This document shows positions 6,261 through 11,034 of a stretch of DNA of 11,034 nucleotides, piece after piece. Under the pieces are notes generated by a model. The model searched no databases. It saw nothing but the letters and a program-made list of their open reading frames with translations, and was not told the DNA's origin. A program made the translations under genes and the position numbers. The stretch is from a bacterium (GTDB taxonomy: Bacteria; SZUA-182; SZUA-191): contig QIEW01000124.1 in the NCBI GenBank assembly GCA_003230535.1, positions 1 through 11,034 on the forward strand. The letters run 5' to 3'. The first letter of the stretch is position 1; each line of letters opens with the position of its first letter.

Positions 6261-8174
6261 TTAACTTAAACTTATCAAATAGATGCCTGGCGCAACCTCC
6301 TTTTGGGGCAAAAGTATTTCTGGTTGGATGGATAAGACGGACTTGTTGATTATGAGGAAGTCCAACCCTTGTTTAGTCAATGCCTGTTTATCAATAACTT
6401 TGCCCGATGGGAAGGGGATGATATAGCGCTCGAAATGTCTTCCAAACAGGGGATATTCCTTCCCAATACCGAGGATTCCTATTCGCGCTCCAACAGGAAG
6501 ATATTTTTCCACATAGCGGACCACCGGCTCCAATTGGGGATTATTCTTACAACGCAACGCCACAGAATCCATCGTCCAGATAGAAGTGGAGGAAACAAGA
6601 GGCTTATCTGAATTTTTTATGAAAACATAAAAACTGACCATTACTAATATGAAAGGAATAATTCCCGCCCGGAAGGAAATTTTGCGTTTCTTAGCAGGAT
6701 AAAAAAAAGCCAGGAGAGGCATACCACAAACCATACTTATTATAAAATAGCGCGTCATAACCCAGTTCCATTTAAAAACTAAACAGCCGGCCGCGAAATA
6801 GGACAAAGATACCAAGGCGATAAACCAGTGGATTCTCCCCTTTTCGTTTTTGTAGGGTAAACTTATAATATGCCAAAGAATACTGCACAAAAGCAAGAAA
6901 CCCATGAGCCCGAACCCCGCTCCATGGTTAATTTGGCGGTAGAAAGAGAAGGGCTCTCTGGATGTGGACGCCTTTTCAAACACCGGCATCCGCAATAAGG
7001 AAAAAATAGGTTCCGCTAATTTCGCCTTAAAAGTGTTCAGCGGCCAGGACAGAAAGTTTGGCAAACTACTAAAATCTACAAAGATATAACATATCCTTCC
7101 CAGGTTGGCCCAGAGGCTTTTCAGGTTTGGATTGGATATCGTGAGGAAGCCTCTCATCCATCCCACACCCAAAGGGTCGCCACATCTGGCCCAGTTAAGA
7201 ATATAGTTGTAAGCTCCAAGGAAGACAAAACTCAGGGCACAGGCTCCGAGCCAAAAAACCGGGAGGATACGTTTTTTACTTTCTCCCTTACTCCCGGAGA
7301 TAAAAAACGCCGTCAGGGTCATAGCCGGCAAAACCAATGCTGTAGCGGCTTTAATCCCGGCGGCTATTCCCAAAGCCATTCCGGAAAATATAAGCGGAGC
7401 CTGCCGTCTCTCCTGTAAGCCTAAAAGTAAAAAGTAAAAACCGGCGCCGACAAAGAAGGCTAAAAGTATGTCATTTTTTGTGGAGGTACTTTGGTAGATA
7501 ACTACCGGAAAGGTGGCATAGGAGAAGGCGGTAAATGTTGCCTGAGGACGCGAAAAACCAGATGTCAAGGTTAAATTATAAACTACCAGCATACCTCCCA
7601 GGTAAGCTATCCAACTAATAAAAGCGACCAGATAATCACTATGAGTAAATAGTACCGTCCACAGCATGCCGAGTTCGGCATTAATGGGCAGCTCCAGCTG
7701 TGGAGCAGAAAGGGGTGAGATGTGTTTTAGGGTGCTATTTTGCCGCCAATGAGCAACCCGGGGAAGGTAATATAATAAAGTGTCGCCTTCATTGGGAGGG
7801 GTAACCATAATCAACCAGGCTCCCAAAAGAACGAGTAGTAAAACAGCTCCTGCCAAAAAAGACAGGGCCTTGTGCTCCCGCAGAGCAGACAATAAATCCT
7901 TACCTCCGGGTAAGGGGTTAAGCGACGCTCTTGGTCTGTGGGACATTCTCCAGAGCAGCCAGGCTCCCCAAAAGAATATGACATGAATAATTAACAAACC
8001 TGTCGCCGTTAACTGATGAAGCTCGGACAGGATTTCCAGAGACAAGACAATCTGTGCGTAACCGAGGATCATCATACTCAAAATAAAGTCCGGCCAGCGA
8101 GTAAAGCGACACCAGCTTGTCAGCCAATAAGCGCTGCCCGTCAACAACACTATGTCTAATGCCAGACCAAACAT
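6261..8174 (-). CDS. GT-C fold membrane glycosyltransferase (PMT_2/ArnT-like)
   Basis: This 637-aa polytopic membrane protein has roughly a dozen hydrophobic segments. The first extracytoplasmic loop after the helix around residues 108-124 reads TPPNEGDTLLYYLPRVAHW. The Asp (D131) occupies the position of the conserved catalytic acidic residue of GT-C enzymes, and the YxLPRVxHW motif is typical of the glycosyltransferase 39 / RgtA-D-like group. Such enzymes move a sugar from a polyprenyl-phosphate donor to a lipid or protein on the outer face of the membrane. The last ~90 residues form a soluble tail (GILGIGKEYPLFGRH). The acceptor is unknown. The ATG lacks a good Shine-Dalgarno, so the start is uncertain. 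It is flanked by the housekeeping genes gatB and tadA on the same strand, with no other cell-surface genes in the window. Confidence 0.8.
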   Translation of the reverse strand: MFGLALDIVLLTGSAYWLTSWCRFTRWPDFILSMMILGYAQIVLSLEILSELHQLTATGLLIIHVIFFWGAWLLWRMSHRPRASLNPLPGGKDLLSALREHKALSFLAGAVLLLVLLGAWLIMVTPPNEGDTLLYYLPRVAHWRQNSTLKHISPLSAPQLELPINAELGMLWTVLFTHSDYLVAFISWIAYLGGMLVVYNLTLTSGFSRPQATFTAFSYATFPVVIYQSTSTKNDILLAFFVGAGFYFLLLGLQERRQAPLIFSGMALGIAAGIKAATALVLPAMTLTAFFISGSKGESKKRILPVFWLGACALSFVFLGAYNYILNWARCGDPLGVGWMRGFLTISNPNLKSLWANLGRICYIFVDFSSLPNFLSWPLNTFKAKLAEPIFSLLRMPVFEKASTSREPFSFYRQINHGAGFGLMGFLLLCSILWHIISLPYKNEKGRIHWFIALVSLSYFAAGCLVFKWNWVMTRYFIISMVCGMPLLAFFYPAKKRKISFRAGIIPFILVMVSFYVFIKNSDKPLVSSTSIWTMDSVALRCKNNPQLEPVVRYVEKYLPVGARIGILGIGKEYPLFGRHFERYIIPFPSGKVIDKQALTKQGLDFLIINKSVLSIQPEILLPQKEVAPGIYLISLS

Positions 8175-8188
8175 ATTGGTAGCTTAAG

Positions 8189-8218
8189 ATTAAATAACTC
8201 AGGTTTACGGCAAATCAA
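8189..8218 (-). promoter_or_regulatory. Possible promoter for the glycosyltransferase gene
   Basis: On the - strand TTGATT (8213-8218) and TTTAAT (8189-8194) are separated by 18 bp. Transcription would start near 8182, only a few nucleotides before the ATG at 8174, giving a nearly leaderless message consistent with the lack of a Shine-Dalgarno there. The region is AT-rich, so a chance match is possible. Confidence 0.3.
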
Positions 8219-8466
8219 TATCCTGGCTTTGGAAAGGAATACAGGCTGCCCAAATAACACGCAAAAAAGCCCTAAAGCCGAATGTCTCAAAACCAGGTCT
8301 TTAAGCGGGCACAAGAAAACAAGCTGACATTTGAACTTCATTTTTTAGGTACAAAGATAAGAGAAGGGATAATTTTGAAACTGTCCGGCATGCAAGGATA
8401 TTTTGTATAAAAATACTAGCTGAAGCGCTAAACCTTTACATCAAGAGGAGGGTAAAATGCACCATA

Positions 8467-9909
8467 CTACTTCTGTTTCAGACGTTCCCGCAATATCTGG
8501 TTGGTAAGCTTAGGGTTGGCTCGGCCTCGGCTGGCCTTCATGACTTGGCCGACTAAAAATCCAAACGTGCGTTCTGAGCCTGCCCGATAGGCGGCCGCAG
8601 GTTCAGGGTTATCGGCGATTACCCGGTCAACAATTATTGTCAAATCCGCCGTATCGGTAATTTGAGTTAAGCCCCTCTTCTGGATAATGGTCTCGGCCGA
8701 AAGCCCCCGCTCATACATCTCCTGGAAAACAGCTTTACCGATCTTACCGCTGATAACTCCATTGGCTATCAACCGGAGGAGACCGGCCAGGTTTTGGGGC
8801 GGAACAGGACAGGCCCCAACCCCCGCCGCCGAACCTTTCAATTCCCGAAGCAGCTCCCCTAAGATCCAGTTGCTGACCGTTTTAGCTTGGGGATAGAATT
8901 GCAGGCAACTCTCAAAGTAATCCGCCAGCTCGCGGGTAGAGGTAAGGATGCCTGCGTCATAGTCCGGGAGTTGATAGCGCTCCACAAATCTTTCCCGTTT
9001 TTGATCCGGCAGCTCCGGCAGGGCGGCCTTAATCCCCGCCGCCCAGCTCTCCTCCACCACCAAGGGCACCAGATCCGGTTCCGGGAAGTAGCGGTAATCA
9101 TGGGCTTCCTCCTTACTCCGCATCGGTTGGGTAACTCCAGCCGCCGCATCCCACAGCCGCGTCTCTTGAACAACCCTCCCTCCCTCCTCCAGCACCTTTC
9201 TCTGCCGATCTATTTCATATTCCAGCGCCCGCTGCAAAAACCGGAATGAGTTTACATTCTTCACCTCGGTTTTAGTCCCTAAAGTCTGCTCCCCCACCCT
9301 CCGCAAAGATACATTGGCGTCGCACCGGAGGCTGCCCTCTTCCATATTGCCGTCGCACACTCCGATGTAAGTGAGAATCTGCCTGAGCTTCGCCATAAAC
9401 AGTTTAGCCTCTTTGCCGGAGCGAAGCTCGGGCTCGGTGACAATTTCTAACAAGGGGATACCGGCCCGGTTAAAGTCAATCCAGCTGGCAGAATCGGAAC
9501 TGCCTGGTATTTCATGGAATAATTTCCCGGTATCCTCTTCTAAGTGTACCCGCTCAATAGCAATATCTCTTTCTCTCCCCCCGACCATGATTTTAAGATG
9601 CCCACAGACTGCTAAGGGTTGCTCGTATTGTGATATCTGATAATCCTTGGGCATATCGGGATAGAAATAATTTTTGCGGGCGAAAATACTGCGGGAAGGT
9701 ATCCGGCAATCGAGCGATACGGCGGTGCGCAGGGAATACTCCACCGCTTTTTTGTTTAACACCGGAAGCACGCCGGGCAGCCCCAGACACACCGGGCAGA
9801 CGGAAGTATTAGGCTCCTGGCCGAAGTTGGCGCTGCAAGCGCAAAAATTTTTTGAGACTGTCAATAGCTCGGCATGGATTTCCAAGCCGATTACCGGTTC
9901 GTAGTTCAT
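8467..9909 (-). CDS. gatB: Asp/Glu-tRNA amidotransferase subunit B (GatB)
   Basis: This 480-aa subunit belongs to the GatCAB complex, which amidates Glu-tRNA(Gln) and Asp-tRNA(Asn); GatB binds the mischarged tRNA and activates the carboxylate. It shows GLEIHAEL near the N-terminus, a zinc-type cysteine set (C23, C25, C38, C41), RKNYFYPDMPKDYQISQYE (78-96), and the GatB signature DFNRAGIPLLEI (145-156). The C-terminal ~140 residues form the helical/YqeY-type tRNA-binding tail. Length is normal and the frame is intact. The ATG has a weak AAAGAG about 8 nt upstream. gatA and gatC usually precede gatB in one operon in Firmicutes; here the upstream neighbours are phage-tail-like genes and gatB has its own promoter, so gatC/gatA must lie elsewhere. 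Confidence 0.97.
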   Translation of the reverse strand: MNYEPVIGLEIHAELLTVSKNFCACSANFGQEPNTSVCPVCLGLPGVLPVLNKKAVEYSLRTAVSLDCRIPSRSIFARKNYFYPDMPKDYQISQYEQPLAVCGHLKIMVGGRERDIAIERVHLEEDTGKLFHEIPGSSDSASWIDFNRAGIPLLEIVTEPELRSGKEAKLFMAKLRQILTYIGVCDGNMEEGSLRCDANVSLRRVGEQTLGTKTEVKNVNSFRFLQRALEYEIDRQRKVLEEGGRVVQETRLWDAAAGVTQPMRSKEEAHDYRYFPEPDLVPLVVEESWAAGIKAALPELPDQKRERFVERYQLPDYDAGILTSTRELADYFESCLQFYPQAKTVSNWILGELLRELKGSAAGVGACPVPPQNLAGLLRLIANGVISGKIGKAVFQEMYERGLSAETIIQKRGLTQITDTADLTIIVDRVIADNPEPAAAYRAGSERTFGFLVGQVMKASRGRANPKLTNQILRERLKQK

Positions 9910-10015
9910 GGGTTACTCTTTGCAATTTAACGTCTTGAGGAAAACCAAACACCAGCATTATTAATGCCGCGACAGGGCCGCTCTTTTGCCAGGTCTCAAG
10001 GGCTTTATGAAAACG

Positions 10016-10044
10016 ATATTACACAGATTATGGGGAAAAATCAA
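10016..10044 (-). promoter_or_regulatory. Sigma70-type promoter for gatB
   Basis: On the - strand TTGATT (10039-10044) and TAATAT (10016-10021) are separated by exactly 17 bp. The predicted start near 10009 gives a leader of about 100 nt before the gatB ATG at 9909. The promoter lies just beyond the hairpin that closes the phage-like cluster, which fits an independent transcription unit. Confidence 0.6.
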
Positions 10045-10102
10045 TGGGAAAAGATGCCCTCGGCCAGGGAAGTCCACCGCCAAAAAAATCTTGAACATTT
10101 TT

Positions 10103-10117
10103 CCCGAATAATTCGGG
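10103..10117 (-). terminator. Hairpin at the end of the phage-like cluster
   Basis: CCCGAATAATTCGGG is a perfect 6-bp stem with a 3-nt loop, directly abutting the stop codon of the BppU-like gene (10118-10120). On the - strand it is followed by GGGAAAAATG, and a run of seven T appears only about 14 nt later, so it is not a textbook intrinsic terminator. Position between the cluster and the gatB promoter supports a termination role. Confidence 0.45.
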
Positions 10118-10465
10118 CTAACTTATTTTGTCCGCCACAATCCAAGAATAGTTCCTGTCCTCCGGCACATAGTGTGCCTTGCCTCCGCTATCGGAGAAAG
10201 AGACATGGTATACATAGCGGGCGGCGGCGGAGAAATCGGCGGCAGCCTGGGAGAGTTTTACTTTGCCCAAGGCGGCGTCTGAGACTACAAACTTGGGATC
10301 GGTAAAGGTGGTTACGGTACCGGTGGCGGTATCCTTCAAATGCAAGGTCAAACCGGTAATACCTGTCAGGTCGATAGGGGTTGTCCCGTCATCCTGTAGC
10401 AGCTGCAAGGTGACCGGATCTTCCGACCCCGCCCGCAGCGTTACGTTTCCGTTTACTGTACCCAT
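10118..10465 (-). CDS. Phage baseplate BppU-like domain protein
   Basis: This 115-aa protein resembles the N-terminal domain of phage upper baseplate protein BppU, an all-beta module found in tail-associated proteins of Firmicutes phages. The pattern is PVTLQLLQDDGTTPIDLTG, TGLTLHLKDTATGTV, then GKVKLSQAAADFSAAARY, and a final edge strand before NYSWIV. There is no signal peptide or transmembrane segment. The ATG has AAAGAGG 9 nt upstream and overlaps the 3' end of the repeat microprotein gene by 13 bp, implying translational coupling. It is probably a tail or baseplate accessory protein of a prophage or phage-tail-like particle. It is the last gene before the hairpin at 10103-10117. The family call rests on motif resemblance alone. 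Confidence 0.65.
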   Translation of the reverse strand: MGTVNGNVTLRAGSEDPVTLQLLQDDGTTPIDLTGITGLTLHLKDTATGTVTTFTDPKFVVSDAALGKVKLSQAAADFSAAARYVYHVSFSDSGGKAHYVPEDRNYSWIVADKIS

Positions 10466-10602
10466 TTGATTTGACCTCTTTGCTTTAGTGATAGAATTTG
10501 AAAGCCCTGTTTTAAAGACTTTATTTGGTAGGCTTGCTTTAAAGAGCGCATCTGATATCGTTGCTTCAGACTTTTTATCTGCGGTAGTTTTAAGTCAGCC
10601 AT
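10453..10602 (-). CDS. 49-aa microprotein of nine-residue SLKQ repeats
   Basis: Not a recognised family. After MADLKLPQ come four consecutive nine-residue units (IKSLKQRYQ, MRSLKQAYQ, IKSLKQGFQ, ILSLKQRGQ) and a tail IKWVQ. Codons for the invariant residues vary between units: Ser is AGT, TCT, TCT, TCA; Leu is CTG, TTA, TTA, CTA; Lys and Gln also alternate. That indicates selection on the peptide rather than recent DNA duplication and supports real translation. AAAGG lies 11 nt before the ATG, which overlaps the preceding microprotein gene by 13 bp; the 3' end overlaps the BppU-like gene by another 13 bp. The peptide is basic and regularly spaced in Leu/Ile, so it may form a helix or short solenoid. 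Function is unknown; the context suggests a phage-tail operon. Confidence 0.6.
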   Translation of the reverse strand: MADLKLPQIKSLKQRYQMRSLKQAYQIKSLKQGFQILSLKQRGQIKWVQ

Positions 10603-10736
10603 TTGATCTGATACCTTTGTTTTAAGGATTTAATCCGCGGCAAAAACAAATCCATCACCGCACCGATAATTCCTCTCCCGCCATAGCCGTAACTGGCTAC
10701 AGCGCCGCCCTGTCCGTATCCGTATGATGCTAACAT
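10590..10736 (-). CDS. 48-aa Gly/Tyr-rich microprotein with one SLKQ unit
   Basis: Not a recognised family. The N-terminal half carries two copies of a Gly/Tyr motif (ASYGYGQGG and ASYGYGGRG), followed by a short hydrophobic segment (GIIGAVMDLFLP) and then IKSLKQRYQ-IKWLT. This last part is the same repeat unit and C-terminal tail as the downstream 49-aa protein. It starts 1 nt after the stop of the upstream partial gene and overlaps the next start by 13 bp, so it seems to be translated by coupling; only a weak AGG precedes the ATG. The hydrophobic segment is too short for a confident membrane helix. It was inferred by reading the strand directly because it is below normal length cut-offs. 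Confidence 0.5.
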   Translation of the reverse strand: MLASYGYGQGGAVASYGYGGRGIIGAVMDLFLPRIKSLKQRYQIKWLT

Positions 10737-10737
10737 G

Positions 10738-11034
10738 TTATACTGCCTGTATCTTTTGGAGCCGTTGCGCCGGGCCGGTTCCGCTCATTATTGTATTGTT
10801 TCCGTCTTTGTTTTTAACTTCGAGATAGTAAGCTAAGACGTCACTATCATCATAAATCTTGAACCGGCTGTTGGCCGCATCCCACTCAAATTTATTGGCT
10901 AACAGATATTTCATTATGACAATATAATCGACATATCCCCCGGCCTTTAGCTCCCCGACCTGGGGGACATTGGCGGCGGAGGCGCAATCTACCCGCAGGG
11001 CATAAGTATCATCGCTATAGCCGGACGTATTAAA
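10738..11034 (-). CDS. Partial phage-like protein (C-terminal 98 residues)
   Basis: An open frame enters from the right edge of the window and ends at TAA 10738-10740, so only the last 98 residues are visible; the start lies outside. It reads SDDTYALRVDCAS, later ANKFEWDAANSRFKIYDDSD, and AYYLEVKNKDGNN near the end. The pattern of a short beta strand, Tyr-Asp-Asp turn and a xxEVKNKDG strand recalls C-terminal parts of phage tail or virion accessory proteins, but no family can be named. One nucleotide separates its stop from the next ATG, placing it in the same operon as the two microproteins and the BppU-like gene. Confidence 0.6.
   Translation of the reverse strand, partial: FNTSGYSDDTYALRVDCASAANVPQVGELKAGGYVDYIVIMKYLLANKFEWDAANSRFKIYDDSDVLAYYLEVKNKDGNNTIMSGTGPAQRLQKIQAV

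Noticed and set aside
8156-8341. 61-codon - strand frame overlapping the start of the glycosyltransferase
   Set aside because: It has no ribosome-binding site and a composition (scattered Cys, no domain pattern) typical of a chance frame.
8447-8507. + strand mini-ORF with a strong AAGAGGAGGG site before ATG 8457, antisense to the gatB 3' end
   Set aside because: Only 16 codons, with no convincing promoter; the nearest TATAAA and TTGAAA are 25 bp apart. It is most likely coincidental.
9964-10128. Possible + strand ORF (beginning MPRQGRSFARSQ) in the gap between gatB and the BppU-like gene
   Set aside because: No Shine-Dalgarno is visible, the frame continues as antisense through the BppU-like gene, and the region is better explained by the gatB promoter and leader on the other strand.
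10453-11034. Diversity-generating retroelement (variable repeat or reverse transcriptase)
   Set aside because: The repeats differ at synonymous positions of many base types rather than at adenines of a template copy, and no reverse transcriptase or template repeat is visible in the window.

Overview
The window looks like a bacterial chromosome segment, most consistent with an anaerobic Firmicutes-type lineage (class Clostridia or a relative). This rests on family resemblance only: the tone of the GatB, TadA and cold-shock proteins, purine-rich Shine-Dalgarno sites, and a TonB-like N-terminus that hints at a diderm or unusual envelope. No rRNA or other taxonomic marker is present, so the placement is tentative. 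No rRNA, tRNA or CRISPR array was recognised.

Left half (1-5640, genes on the + strand). An AT-rich stretch with a good extended -10 box is followed by a 165-bp MITE-like element. Next come a very large Lys/Thr/Pro-rich membrane-anchored protein with a TonB-like N-terminus and Ig-like C-terminus (610-3174), a CspA-type cold-shock protein with a long leader (3565-3765), and a B12-binding-type radical SAM protein (4129-5433). A second, nearly identical copy of the MITE in the opposite orientation begins at the stop codon of the radical SAM gene. The three genes therefore sit inside a perfectly convergent pair of ~165-194 bp inverted repeats about 4.9 kb apart.

Middle and right (5691-9909, genes on the - strand). 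In transcription order these are gatB (amidotransferase subunit B, with a good sigma70-type promoter about 100 nt upstream), a GT-C-fold membrane glycosyltransferase, and tadA (tRNA adenosine deaminase). gatB and tadA are housekeeping translation genes. gatA and gatC, the usual partners of gatB, are not next to it.

Right end (10118-11034, - strand). A compact, translationally coupled cluster of phage-tail flavour runs off the window edge. It consists of a partial ORF, a 48-aa Gly/Tyr-rich microprotein, a 49-aa microprotein made almost entirely of a nine-residue repeat (consensus I-K-S-L-K-Q-x-Y-Q), and a 115-aa protein resembling the BppU baseplate N-terminal domain. It ends in a hairpin directly after the last stop. 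The two microproteins share the same C-terminal module and the same 13-bp overlap with the next gene. The repeat units differ mainly at synonymous codon positions, so the peptide repeat appears to be maintained by selection. This microprotein pair and the inverted MITE pair are the most unusual things in the window.
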